Shown here one piece after another: positions 25,584-34,055 of a stretch of 64,000 bases of DNA. The notes beneath the pieces were generated by a model. The model did not search any database, was not told the DNA's origin, and worked only from the letters and a program-made list of their open reading frames with translations. The DNA is from Alteribacter natronophilus (GTDB lineage Bacteria; Bacillota; Bacilli; Bacillales; Salisediminibacteriaceae). Position 1 is the stretch's first letter. Every line of letters begins with the position of its first letter. The stretch is taken from positions 1 to 64,000 of the forward strand of contig NZ_VCRO01000003.1 in NCBI RefSeq assembly GCF_006007885.1, in the 5' to 3' direction. A program made the position numbers and the translations under genes.

Positions 25584-26532
25584 TCGCACCGGCCAGGACC
25601 CCTTCCCGCTCCAGGTGCACCGCTGCCAGATCCGTTGTCGCACCGCTCATGACTGCCATCTGATACGGCACGTCCTGCTCTTTTGCATAGCGTGTGAGCA
25701 GTTTTTTCACTTGCGGCGACATAAGGTTGCCGCGCACCGCTCCTCCGGCAAGGGCCGGAATGACCGGACCGTTTCCGATGGCCACCGGATACCCGCTGTT
25801 CACACTGTCAGGCGTATCGGCACACGGAATTGTATCCAGGACAATTGCAAAATCCGGGTTCACATTGTACGTGGCCACCTTTGCCCCGCGAAGGCCCACC
25901 TCTTCCTGAACGGCCACCACACCCACAACCGTCCCGGCAAAGTGACGATTCCGGCTAAGCTCCTCAAACAGCTGAAGAAGAAGCACACAGCATGAACGGT
26001 TATCGACCGCTTTTCCGCAGATCAGGTTTTCATTTGTAAATTTTTCAATGGCACTTATGTAACTCACGGGTGAACCAACTTCAATTCCCATCTCCGTCAC
26101 TTCTTCACGGGATACAGCTCCAACATCCACATAGAGCTCGCCCATTGCCGGCACTTTGCCCCGCTCTTCTGCTGTCTGCAGGTGGCCCGCTTTAACTCCC
26201 ACGACCCCGAAATGGCCGTTCACGTTCACTTTCCGTCCAATAAGGAGCGATTCAATCACCCCGCCGGTCCGCTCCACCTTCAGAAACCCCCGGTCATCGA
26301 TGTCCCTGACCACGCACCCGATTTCGTCAGAATGGGCGCTCACCATCATCTTCGGCCCCGGCTTCGTTCCCTCAATCACCGCGTAGAGGTTCCCCATGTG
26401 ATCCACTTCCACCTCGTCAGCCACCATCCTGAAGCGGTCTGCAAGCGCCTTAACCACATGCATCTCCTGACCCGGCGTCCCTTGAATTGCCGCAATTTCC
26501 TTAAGCTGTTCGTAAAAAAGTTCCGTATTCAT
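25441..26532 (-). CDS. M42-family aminopeptidase (FrvX/YsdC type)
   Basis: 363 residues of a di-metal aminopeptidase: SAHSDEIG (His/Asp ligand), GKAVDNRSCC (Asp), VQEEVGLRGAKV (Glu pair) and IVLDT (Asp), in family order. It is cytoplasmic and forms large tetrahedral complexes in this family, trimming peptides from the N-terminus. ATG has AGGGGG upstream. It is a single gene, convergent with brfA. Confidence 0.87.
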   Translation of the reverse strand: MNTELFYEQLKEIAAIQGTPGQEMHVVKALADRFRMVADEVEVDHMGNLYAVIEGTKPGPKMMVSAHSDEIGCVVRDIDDRGFLKVERTGGVIESLLIGRKVNVNGHFGVVGVKAGHLQTAEERGKVPAMGELYVDVGAVSREEVTEMGIEVGSPVSYISAIEKFTNENLICGKAVDNRSCCVLLLQLFEELSRNRHFAGTVVGVVAVQEEVGLRGAKVATYNVNPDFAIVLDTIPCADTPDSVNSGYPVAIGNGPVIPALAGGAVRGNLMSPQVKKLLTRYAKEQDVPYQMAVMSGATTDLAAVHLEREGVLAGAITFARRYSHSPVEVADLRDFEAGYRLLKRVVTDAENWGDLGFLPEEA

Positions 26533-26654
26533 GAATCGGTGCCCCCTGTATGTAAGTTTCCACGATCATACCATAGTCAGAACATTAGGACGATCATTCA
26601 TACTCGCCTTTAACCTGAAGCCTGACGTCCAGCACAACGGCACTCCTGCCTCCA

Positions 26655-27104
26655 TCAACCCTTGTGTGCCACTTTTCCCCGGTTCTGATACGCTGCACCC
26701 TGCCGGCCGCAGCTCTCTCTATAAAGCTCCCCGAGCGGCCTCTTCATCCTGGCATACGCTTCAGCCTCATGAAGCTTCATCCATACAACCTCTTCGATTT
26801 CATCGGGCATCACCACTTCCATCTTTCCCCCAAGTATTCGTCCGAAAAAGGTGAAAAACACAGCATGGTTACCTGAATCTTCATAGTAAGCTTCCTGTAC
26901 GTCTGCAATTCCATATACAGCCGCTTCAAGTCCCGTTTCTTCCCTGACTTCTCGCACCGCCGCATCCTCCAGCCACTCACCCGCTTCCACAGCACCGCCT
27001 GGCAGCGTAAAGTAGGATCCTTCACTGCCTATATTTTTCACCATCAAAATCTGCTCTCCCGTGTCATCAAACAGCAGGACGTGTGTGACATCCACTCTGT
27101 TCAT
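26655..27104 (-). CDS. Nudix hydrolase
   Basis: 149 residues. The Nudix box is complete: GGAVEAGEWLEDAAVREVRE followed by ETGL. It hydrolyses a nucleoside-diphosphate derivative; the substrate cannot be told. The C-terminal tail is basic. It lies 122 bp upstream of the M42 gene on the same strand. Confidence 0.82.
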   Translation of the reverse strand: MNRVDVTHVLLFDDTGEQILMVKNIGSEGSYFTLPGGAVEAGEWLEDAAVREVREETGLEAAVYGIADVQEAYYEDSGNHAVFFTFFGRILGGKMEVVMPDEIEEVVWMKLHEAEAYARMKRPLGELYRESCGRQGAAYQNRGKVAHKG

Positions 27105-27156
27105 TCGGCTCCACTCCCCTTTTTGTAAATAGCTGTTTTCGGAAAGATTGTTGTTT

Positions 27157-27390
27157 TATTCCGCTGCAGGCGGACGCTTTCACCACAGGCACAAGTGCGA
27201 CATCCGTTCATGCTTCACGGTGTCTTCTATGCCGCGGGCATCGCTTCAGCCTCCTGAGGAGTGCTTCTGCTTCTTCCTCTGCAAGGTAAGCTTCGAAGCT
27301 GTATGCGTCGAAGCAGCACGAAGCAATCACAGGCTGTAAACGCTCACACCTGATGCTATTCCCGCCGGAGTCGCCGCCTTTCGCTCTATA
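27157..27390 (-). repeat. Bacillaceae intergenic repeat, copy 1 (about 230 bp)
   Basis: Read on the minus strand it begins GAGCGAAAGGCGGCGACTCC, passes CTCCTCAGGAGGCTGAAGC and GCCCGCGG, and ends GCGTCCGCCTGCAGCGGAAT. I recall this order of GC-rich blocks (gcggaaggcggcgactcc ... gaggctgaagc ... gtgcccgcgg ... agcggaa) as a dispersed repeat of many Bacillaceae genomes. The element is degenerate. It fills most of the gap 27105-27500; nothing else is seen there. Confidence 0.7.
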
Positions 27391-27500
27391 GTTAATTTGA
27401 TCAATAGCAGCAATCTATACGAACACAGCCTTGTAAATAGCCTGCAGGAATACCAAAGAACCGGTCTGCTCCCAGGCCGGCTCCCATCCACTCCATCACA

Positions 27501-28481
27501 TTATTCTGCTTGTGGAAGAATCACCTGCTCGTCATAAAATTCTCCGCCACCGCCGCCAAAACCGGTATAGTAGACGTCCCCTTCATCATCACGGATCCGG
27601 TAAACCGGAGCCATCGTGTATCTCCCCTCACCGATCGCATCGCGGATTTCACCTGTTATGGGAAAATAAATGAGGAGCTCTTCCTCGCTCAGTTCAAGCG
27701 GAAACGTGACCGTCTCTCCCGTAAACGTGCCACCGTCCATGTATTCATCAAGATCCGAGTCCGCTGCCCCCAACTGAACCTTCAATTCCTCCTCGAAGTA
27801 ATCATCTTCCATCCCCGGAAGCCATGCAATGATTTCTTCAAGGGTATGGCCGGATGGACCGGTCATGCTGAACACGTAACCTGTGGAATAAGCATCCCCT
27901 TCTTCCTGTATCGGTACATGGCCGTTAAAGTCCCAACCGTCATCCGGAAAGCTTCTATTTCCATCTTCATTCTCAATCATTCTTACCCTGTAGGAATCGG
28001 TCAGATCAAACCGCTGATGTTCTCCTTTGAACACCCATGTCATTTCGGAAAGGTCATACACTTCCGCAAGCCCGTCTTCCCGGATCAGCATCTCCCGGGA
28101 TCCTCCATCAATGATTTCCCTATGGCCATTCAGGCTGAGTGAAAGATTTGCCAGGCCATACCGTTCATACCAGCTTCCTTCGTATAGAATTTCGACCTCA
28201 ACCTCTCCTTCAATAATTGCAATTACCTGCCCCGTCCCGTCCCTCAGTTCAACATCCTCCACCTCAGGAATTGCCTGAAACGGATGCGCCTTCACCCAGG
28301 TAACCGGCAGCACAAACTCCGCTGTTTCCTCACCCGCATCCACAAACACCAGGTTCAAACCATTCCCATCCACCGGGTACACCCCGGATGCCAGTGGACT
28401 CTGCAACTGCCACCAGATCACCGCTCCAGCCACCCCTGCCACCAGAACTCCCGCTAAACTCCACAAACCTTTTCCCACCAC
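27501..28481 (-). CDS. Membrane-anchored or secreted protein, unknown (326 aa)
   Basis: N-terminal membrane segment (LWSLAGVLVAGVAGAVIWW) followed by about 300 acidic residues predicted to be mostly beta strands, ending with a Gly-rich stretch (YTGFGGGGGEFYDEQV). No family recognised. Likely exposed outside the membrane. Two adjacent GTG codons (28481, 28478) follow GGGAGG; either may start it. Confidence 0.6.
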   Translation of the reverse strand: MVGKGLWSLAGVLVAGVAGAVIWWQLQSPLASGVYPVDGNGLNLVFVDAGEETAEFVLPVTWVKAHPFQAIPEVEDVELRDGTGQVIAIIEGEVEVEILYEGSWYERYGLANLSLSLNGHREIIDGGSREMLIREDGLAEVYDLSEMTWVFKGEHQRFDLTDSYRVRMIENEDGNRSFPDDGWDFNGHVPIQEEGDAYSTGYVFSMTGPSGHTLEEIIAWLPGMEDDYFEEELKVQLGAADSDLDEYMDGGTFTGETVTFPLELSEEELLIYFPITGEIRDAIGEGRYTMAPVYRIRDDEGDVYYTGFGGGGGEFYDEQVILPQAE

Positions 28482-28875
28482 AGTTCCTCCCTCAACTGAA
28501 TTACCTGAGCCGATTCAAACGCTCTATCTGAATCTATGTAACTCCCGTTCAGTCAAACACCTTAATAAAGGCATTAACAGAAGCTGTAAACCGCCCCAGG
28601 TGAAAGACAGGGATGCCTCCTGTCCGCCCCCACATAAACGGCCGACCCCCCTGCTGTGTTTTTATAATGGATTTTCAGCATATTCAGCACAGCTTCCATA
28701 AAATCCTTCTTAACAAAAAAAAGGACAAATAATCACCTCATTATTTATGGAAATTCAATTCCAAATCCAGAGGCTTATGATACTCTTAGATTATCTGAGT
28801 ATATTGCATAAGGTAAAACTTCACTCAACCAACGAAGCAGAATAGTTCAATAAAAGGGGAAGGGGAAACAAAACA

Positions 28876-29442
28876 ATGAAAAGGTTAGCCGTTATTACAG
28901 TCGGTAAGACCCACAGTGGGAAAAGCACCTTTGCAAGGGATTTAGAAAGACAACTGCAACACTCTTTTGTTTTGGATCAGGATAATCATGCTGAATTTAT
29001 TAATAAATTTTACCCGATGCTGCAGCCAAAGACCGGCCCTAATACTCTCAAACATTCAATCTCCAAGTTAATTGTTGATTATGCTAAGGAACACACGGAT
29101 TTACATATCATTGCGAGCAGTGCAAATCGGAACAGAAAAGGCAGGGAGTATCTCCTTGAGGAAATATTTAATCCAGATGAATTTTTCCGCGTTCTGGTTC
29201 ATTTCGATATTCCGGATGAAATTCTCTATGACCGGGTTATTCATAGTAAACGAAGTACAGCTATCTTCAGAGGATCTTATTCAAACTTCAAGGAAGTGCT
29301 CCTGAGACAACAAGCTGAATCTCAGTTAGAGGATGTCGCAGATCCTGAAGCAGGAGAAGCAGACCATTTATTTGTTATTAGGCAAAACGAAGAAGCTGAT
29401 TCTGTAATAAAAGAGATTGTTGGTATTTCCAAGTGTTTATAA
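28876..29442 (+). CDS. P-loop kinase, zeta-toxin/AAA type
   Basis: 188 residues. Walker A GKTHSGKSTFARDL at about 11-24, then VLDQDNHAEF and a basic lid (IHSKRSTAIFRGS), as in small-molecule kinases of the zeta-toxin/AAA_33 group. Base composition is richer in A and T than its neighbours and the gene stands alone after a 394-bp gap (28482-28875) in which I see nothing else, so recent acquisition is possible. No antitoxin gene is adjacent. The substrate is unknown. AAGGGGAAGGGG lies upstream of the ATG. Confidence 0.6.
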   Translation: MKRLAVITVGKTHSGKSTFARDLERQLQHSFVLDQDNHAEFINKFYPMLQPKTGPNTLKHSISKLIVDYAKEHTDLHIIASSANRNRKGREYLLEEIFNPDEFFRVLVHFDIPDEILYDRVIHSKRSTAIFRGSYSNFKEVLLRQQAESQLEDVADPEAGEADHLFVIRQNEEADSVIKEIVGISKCL

Positions 29443-29493
29443 TTGAGTTCCAGCCCAGTATTCAGCTACAGGGAGCGCAAATCTGTCCATCTG

Positions 29494-29928
29494 CTAACCT
29501 GCTGTAAATTGAGCGAAAAGCATCATGATGCCGAGAAAAACAGCGAAGAAACCCACAATTTGAGCCAGAATGATCCGCCAGTCCCCTGCCGGCTCCCCTG
29601 CAGCAGTCCTGAGAAAAAACCTTAAAACAGCCGGAACCACAAACAGTACCGCAAACCCTGCCGCAAATACCCATGGGGAAAATCCATGTTCCGTAACAAA
29701 ATAAAGGATAGCCAACAGGACAGCCCCGCCCCAGAACAAACTCCAGAATGCGTACGTTTTCTCCATTCCCGCCTTAAATCCTTCCAGGGATACAAACAGA
29801 CGATTCTCCTCCTTTATTCTGAAGAACTTTGAAGCAAAAAGCCCAATAAAAAAAAGCACATTCACCACCGTAACTGCGATCAGCACAATCGCAAGAGGAC
29901 CCGGCGAAAGCAGAAAATTTTCGTTCAT
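29494..29928 (-). CDS. Small integral membrane protein, unknown (144 aa)
   Basis: Four hydrophobic helices (LAIVLIAVTVVNVLFFIGLF; AFWSLFWGGAVLLAILYFV; WVFAAGFAVLFVVPAVLRFF; IILAQIVGFFAVFLGIMMLF), with a charged loop between the first and second. ATG at 29928 has GGTGAGG five bases upstream; the longer frame to 30021 is not needed. No family recognised. Confidence 0.65.
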   Translation of the reverse strand: MNENFLLSPGPLAIVLIAVTVVNVLFFIGLFASKFFRIKEENRLFVSLEGFKAGMEKTYAFWSLFWGGAVLLAILYFVTEHGFSPWVFAAGFAVLFVVPAVLRFFLRTAAGEPAGDWRIILAQIVGFFAVFLGIMMLFAQFTAG

Positions 29929-30106
29929 TAAGACCTCACCTTCCTCCGCACCAATGAACAGATTGCTGAAGTAAAACAGCCCCGGTACACAGACTGTGCC
30001 GGAGCTTCCTTCTGTCTTCACCCTGTCCCGCCCTCACGGCGCGTAAAAATCAGTGCGTGGTTGTAAGCTGTTACTTTTCCCTGTTCACATGTGACAGTGC
30101 TGGGTA

Positions 30107-30233
30107 TAAGTGGTGAAAGAGGACTCGAACCTCATTGGGACACCCCTGGTCCCTTACCTATTGTCCGGCAATCCCTGCCGGCGGGCTGCACTCGCCTTTT
30201 TACATGCCGCTACCAACTGAAATTCCTGAAATG
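30107..30233 (-). other. Degenerate tRNA-like sequence
   Basis: On the minus strand TTTCAGTTGGTAGC resembles a tRNA D arm, GGGAC-CAGGGGT-GTCCC resembles a long variable arm, and GAGG-TTCGAGT-CCTC followed by TTTCACCA resembles a T arm and 3' end. The acceptor strands do not pair and the distance between the arms is too long, so this is not a working tRNA as read. It lies directly after the gene ending at 30237. Confidence 0.35.
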
Positions 30234-30236
30234 CTC

Positions 30237-30701
30237 TTATGCCTGGTCTTTTAAATCCGTCCGCCAGTTCAGCTCCTGAATCCGGGTATCCACTTCCCGG
30301 TACCTCTTCGAGAGCTCGTCCACTTTTTTCTGCAGATCCCTCACATTAAACGGTGTTATGTACTTAATTTCCGTTCGGGAATAGCGGTCCTGCTTCAAAG
30401 ATGCCTCCGCAGCGAGATCACTGTAGATTTCCCGCTTTTTCCCGATCATATCGCGTTCAATCAGGGCATCGCCAAGTGTCCATTTTTCGTCGTAATTCGT
30501 CTCGTGATTTGTGCGGCTGATCTGCTTTACGAGAGTATTCAGCCGATTGACATCGAGCAGAAGCTCTTTCCCGAGCTCCTTTGGATCTTCCGGCGGGGTC
30601 TCCCCCTCCTGCACCTTTGCATAATTCAACATCCGCTGCTTCAGCTGCTCGACACGCTTCTGCAGATCCGCCCGTTCAATCAGTGCTTCTGCAAGTTTCA
30701 T
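30237..30701 (-). CDS. DIP1984-family protein
   Basis: 154 residues, almost entirely alpha-helical and highly charged (LAEALIERADLQKRVEQLKQ at the start; ITPFNVRDLQKKVDELSKRY, then a C-terminal INELNW-like end). This matches the DIP1984 family of unknown function. Predicted coiled coil, cytoplasmic. AAGGAG lies upstream of the ATG at 30701. Confidence 0.8.
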   Translation of the reverse strand: MKLAEALIERADLQKRVEQLKQRMLNYAKVQEGETPPEDPKELGKELLLDVNRLNTLVKQISRTNHETNYDEKWTLGDALIERDMIGKKREIYSDLAAEASLKQDRYSRTEIKYITPFNVRDLQKKVDELSKRYREVDTRIQELNWRTDLKDQA

Positions 30702-30932
30702 CGACTCCCACGCTCCTTTTAAACTATTTACCTATTATACTATAATCTTACAAAAGTCGCGTGGATTTACCCAGTCCCTCTATGAAATTGGTGGAGTCAT
30801 TATCCGATAGTCCAGCAAATAACTATTTCCAGGCATGCTTAATGAAAACTACCATCCTGATGGTTGTAAATCCATGCATTTCCATTGAGCAGGCATAAAA
30901 TAAGCAGAATCTTTTTGAAAGGAGGGAAAAAT

Positions 30933-31295
30933 ATGAATCAATTTGCCGCGCTTATCTCATGGACCCCGAGCACAGGCACACTGACTTACAGCGTAAATGG
31001 TGTCACTCAGACAGCAACAGTCCAAACAACGACGACCCCGCGCCTGGCTGCATTCAACCGGTTCCGTCCAGGGGACCCGGTCCGCCCACTCGTGGCGCGA
31101 TGGAACAATCTCATCCAGATGACCAGTGGCCGGGTTATTTTCGGTGAGACATTCGACACTGACGTAGATACCTTCTCTATGCTCACATCTGCGTTAGCCG
31201 CTCATAACGCAGACATGCAGCTCCATCTGCAGCCAAATACAAATGTTGTAGCCTCACTCCGACCCGTTCCTTTTCTTCCACTAAATCCAATATAA
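30933..31295 (+). CDS. Hypothetical protein, Thr-rich N-terminus (120 aa)
   Basis: ATG at 30933 follows AAAGGAGGG. The first third is rich in Thr, Ser and Val (STGTLTYSVNGVTQTATVQT) and predicted beta-stranded; the rest is mixed (FRPGDPVRPLVARWNNLIQM). No signal peptide. No family recognised. A terminator follows at 31365. Confidence 0.6.
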   Translation: MNQFAALISWTPSTGTLTYSVNGVTQTATVQTTTTPRLAAFNRFRPGDPVRPLVARWNNLIQMTSGRVIFGETFDTDVDTFSMLTSALAAHNADMQLHLQPNTNVVASLRPVPFLPLNPI

Positions 31296-31364
31296 AAATA
31301 CAGGTTAATCTCTGCCAGTTTTAGCATATAAACTAATAAAGTGTTTATATATCAACTGGAAATA

Positions 31365-31399
31365 AGCATACCAATTATTGAGAAGTGGTACGCTTTTTC
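31365..31399 (+). terminator. Terminator of the gene ending at 31295
   Basis: AGCATACCA / TGGTACGCT arms (one mismatch) around a 12-nt loop, followed by TTTTTC. Confidence 0.65.
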
Positions 31400-31444
31400 T
31401 GTGCTATTGATTGTTTTCTCTCCCGGAAACTGAACCTGCTGGAT

Positions 31445-31921
31445 TTACACACTGGTTCTACTATTTCTGTCGTCCTCAAGTTTTTTCTCTATTTGCATAA
31501 TATGATGACGATCGTGCTTTATAAACATCTTCACAAAGCTTTCCGGGGAAAACCGCCGCTTCCCTTTACCGATCGTAAACCTGATGGCCGGATCCATCCC
31601 CTTCAGTTCCTGAACCAGCTTCTCTCTTGTTTTCACAAACATACTAACGATTTCCTCCACCGAAACTCCCTCAAGCCCATTAATGGCCTCCCTGTTAAAT
31701 CTGTCATGGTCCGGAAATGCTGGAAGCACCCCTCCGTCCTCCATGTGCGGCACCATATTCTCCAGCAGAAAGCGGTCCCACATATACATATGCCCGACAA
31801 TCTCCCTGATACTCCACTTTCCTTCAGCAATTGGTTCATATAAACCATCGTGGGAACCTTCCGCCATTAACGACTCAATCGGCTCTGCAGCCTGTTCAAA
31901 TTGATCGAAAGTCGATTTCAT
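31445..31921 (-). CDS. DinB/DUF664-family metalloenzyme-like protein
   Basis: 158 residues, four-helix bundle pattern with metal-binding histidines in IVGHMYMWDRF and in FIKHDRHHIMQIE. The family includes bacillithiol transferases and related thiol-dependent enzymes; the exact reaction is unknown. It starts directly after the stop of the methyltransferase gene, so the two are co-transcribed. Confidence 0.8.
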   Translation of the reverse strand: MKSTFDQFEQAAEPIESLMAEGSHDGLYEPIAEGKWSIREIVGHMYMWDRFLLENMVPHMEDGGVLPAFPDHDRFNREAINGLEGVSVEEIVSMFVKTREKLVQELKGMDPAIRFTIGKGKRRFSPESFVKMFIKHDRHHIMQIEKKLEDDRNSRTSV

Positions 31922-32674
31922 TCACTCTCCATCCTTTCTGCACTGAAAAATGATCGTTGTCGGAAGTTTCGATGCACGCTCTGCGGTATACCAGCTGTTG
32001 GCGTCCTTCTCGAGGTCACCGTCGCTCAGCCGCACTTCCTCAACGATCTGTTCAATCCGGAATCCCGCACGGGCCAGGGTATTGACGTATGTACTGATTT
32101 TGCGCTGCTGCATCACTGCCGGCTCGTGCCACGACTTATGTTCATAGGCTCCTTCTTCGAGGTAGGATTTTGACAGTGTAAGCCCCCTGTCTTCCTCTGT
32201 TATGCGGTTATACAGCGGGTGCTCCCAGCTGAATACGAACGTACCACCGCTTTTTAATGACCGGTATGCGCCGGTCAGCGTCCGCTCGAGATCGGTCGTC
32301 CATCCGAGGGCATAGACCGAGACGATCAGATCAAAGTAGCGGTCAGGCACCCCGGGATTCTCTTCCATCGGTGATTCAAACAGATGAACCGGCACCCCGC
32401 TTTCGGACAGTACATCCTGCGCGGCGCTGATCTGCTGTGTGGAAAGGTCAATGCCCCACAGTTCTGCTGCCCCCCGCTCCTCGAGATACTTCAGCGAATG
32501 ACCGCTTCCGCACCCGAGATCGAGCACCTTTTTCCCTGCGATTTCCCCCAGCAGATTCAGTTCATTTTCCGTTGGCGCAAGCGGGCCATATTCCGGCAGC
32601 GGATTTCTTCCATAAAACCGACCTGCTACCTGATTCCAGACTTCCTTATTTGTCTTTAATGCTTCCAGATTCAT
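31922..32674 (-). CDS. SAM-dependent class I methyltransferase
   Basis: 250 residues. Motif I VLDLGCGSGHSLKYL, motif II ELWGIDLSTQQI and FDLIVSVYALGW are as in small-molecule methyltransferases (Methyltransf_11/25). The substrate is unknown. ATG at 32674 follows GGTGAGG; the upstream frame to 32707 is rejected. Operon with the DinB gene. Confidence 0.84.
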   Translation of the reverse strand: MNLEALKTNKEVWNQVAGRFYGRNPLPEYGPLAPTENELNLLGEIAGKKVLDLGCGSGHSLKYLEERGAAELWGIDLSTQQISAAQDVLSESGVPVHLFESPMEENPGVPDRYFDLIVSVYALGWTTDLERTLTGAYRSLKSGGTFVFSWEHPLYNRITEEDRGLTLSKSYLEEGAYEHKSWHEPAVMQQRKISTYVNTLARAGFRIEQIVEEVRLSDGDLEKDANSWYTAERASKLPTTIIFQCRKDGE

Positions 32675-32840
32675 TTCCTCACCCTTCCTTAACTTCCCAC
32701 CGAACATACATTCGACATAAGATGAGTGAATTCCTTTTTTATTTCAAAAAAACCGGGTTAGCGGAATCCTGGTATTTATCCTGATTAAATGCAGACGAGC
32801 CAATATGCTCTTAAACAAAATGCTCCGTTAAAGTCCATTG

Positions 32841-33030
32841 TTGATTTCCGCTCACTGCCCACCCTTTCCGCGGGCACCACTTCAGCCTCCTCGGGAAAAC
32901 CACCCTGCGGGGTCTTCCGTCGGTGCTTCTTCCTCTGCAGGAAAAGCGTCGAAGCAGATCACAGCAATTTCATGAAGCAGAAGTTCTTTGCTGTTCCCGC
33001 AGGAGTCTCGGACGTCCGCTCCAATCAACT
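32841..33030 (-). repeat. Bacillaceae intergenic repeat, copy 2 (about 190 bp)
   Basis: On the minus strand it begins TTGATTGGAGCGGACGTCC, then GACTCCTGCGGGAACAGC, GAAGACCCCGCAGGG, CCGAGGAGGCTGAAG, GTGCCCGCGGAAAGGG and ends GAGCGGAAATCAA. The ends (TTGATTGGAGCGGA / GAGCGGAAATCAA) and blocks are clearer than in copy 1. It occupies most of the gap 32675-33113. Confidence 0.8.
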
Positions 33031-33065
33031 TTCTTTAATAATCAATCTTAAGCTTTAGCAGAGCC

Positions 33066-33096
33066 AAAAAAAAAGACCACCGGAGCCTGTATGGTC
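33066..33096 (-). terminator. Terminator of the DUF3231 gene
   Basis: On the minus strand GACCA, 12-nt loop, TGGTC, then nine T. Just past the stop at 33114. Confidence 0.75.
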
Positions 33097-33113
33097 CGAT
33101 AGTCTTGGCCTGA

Positions 33114-33647
33114 TTAGTTTTCTTCAGGGCGCTTTACGTGAAGAGGAGGCGGAATGAGCCAGCCTTTCTGTTTCAGCATCTTCAGAAGTTTGGCCCCATT
33201 CTGGGCTTTTGTCATATGGAACTGCCCGAACATCATGGCAACATCCTCACGTGTGCTCTGCCCCATTGCCTGGCTGCAGGCCACAAGCCCTGCGGCAAGA
33301 TCCTTCTGCACGGATGCAGCGATTTCAGGATCGTTGAATCTCGCTCCCGGCGGAATTTCCTCAAGGTCTGCGTCTGCCCGTTCAGGCGGACTCGGCGGAA
33401 GCGTCACCCCATTCGCCTTCAGCATGTTTGTAATCTCATCGTCTTCCTGTCTGCCCTGCTCAATCAGGTCGTTGATGAATTTTCTCAGCTCTTCGTCCCC
33501 GCAGTGATTTGCAAGTGTCTGATAGGCAGCCTTCGCAGCTTTCACTGTCGAAAGGTGCGTCCAGACACTGAACACTTCACCGTAATGAAGCGGTTCATCC
33601 TGCGGATTTCCTGTCATAATACCCATAAAAGCCCTCCTGAGGTTCAT
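33114..33647 (-). CDS. DUF3231-family protein
   Basis: 177 residues, mainly helical, with a ferritin-like helix pattern (YGEVFSVWTHLSTVKAAKAAY; SREDVAMMFGQFHMTKAQNG-like C-terminal part). DUF3231 proteins of Bacilli often carry two such halves; this has one. Function unknown; links with the sporulating cell surface are suspected from neighbours (Mn-catalase). ATG at 33647 has AGGAG nine bases upstream; an extended minus-strand -10 (TGGTATAAT, 33707-33715) lies before it. Confidence 0.7.
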   Translation of the reverse strand: MNLRRAFMGIMTGNPQDEPLHYGEVFSVWTHLSTVKAAKAAYQTLANHCGDEELRKFINDLIEQGRQEDDEITNMLKANGVTLPPSPPERADADLEEIPPGARFNDPEIAASVQKDLAAGLVACSQAMGQSTREDVAMMFGQFHMTKAQNGAKLLKMLKQKGWLIPPPLHVKRPEEN

Positions 33648-33706
33648 AGTGTGGTCTCCTTTGTCCATTTGATGACCAGGTCTAGTGTGAGTTGAATCGT
33701 GGTTTA

Positions 33707-33801
33707 TTATACCAGCGGCCTTCTTATCACATGATAAAATTTCATTCTGTGAATAAATCCCAGTTATCCTCAAATATTACTCAATGATCAATCAATATTT
33801 G
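33707..33801. promoter_or_regulatory. Divergent control region with two inverted repeats
   Basis: On the minus strand an extended -10 TGGTATAAT (33715-33707) serves the DUF3231 gene, with TTATCA-TG-TGATAA (around 33724-33737) near its -35 position. On the plus side CAAATATT (33771-33778) and AATATTTG (33794-33801) form an inverted repeat ahead of the small ORF at 33819. Confidence 0.45.
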
Positions 33802-33818
33802 AAAGGGGACACCGAACC

Positions 33819-33983
33819 GTGAGTATTTTTGACGAAATGGAAATGAACCGAGTCGGGAGAAAAACCGCGAAACCTGTAAACCGGGATGAACTTTTCCAAA
33901 ACCCTCTCATACACAGAGAGATCAAAGGCAATGCCGTATTTGCCCCTCTGGACCTGAAACGGATTTGGAATCTTCCCAGGTAA
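33819..33983 (+). CDS. Small protein (54 aa) ahead of Mn-catalase, unknown
   Basis: GTG at 33819, about ten bases after AAAGGGG, opens 54 codons: starts MSIFDEMEMNRVGRKTAKPV and ends DLKRIWNLPR, TAA at 33981-33983. It is charged and soluble. It lies 72 bases before the Mn-catalase gene on the same strand and may be co-transcribed with it. No family recognised. Confidence 0.5.
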   Translation: MSIFDEMEMNRVGRKTAKPVNRDELFQNPLIHREIKGNAVFAPLDLKRIWNLPR

Positions 33984-34055
33984 AACTTAAAAAGCATGGT
34001 ACATCCTCTTTCCTAATACAATGAATAGCAGTGCAGACCAGGAAGGAGAGTTATC

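Noticed and set aside
28482-28875. Riboswitch or gene in the 394-bp gap
   Set aside because: No conserved riboswitch core, no ORF with ribosome site and no clear terminator could be recognised.
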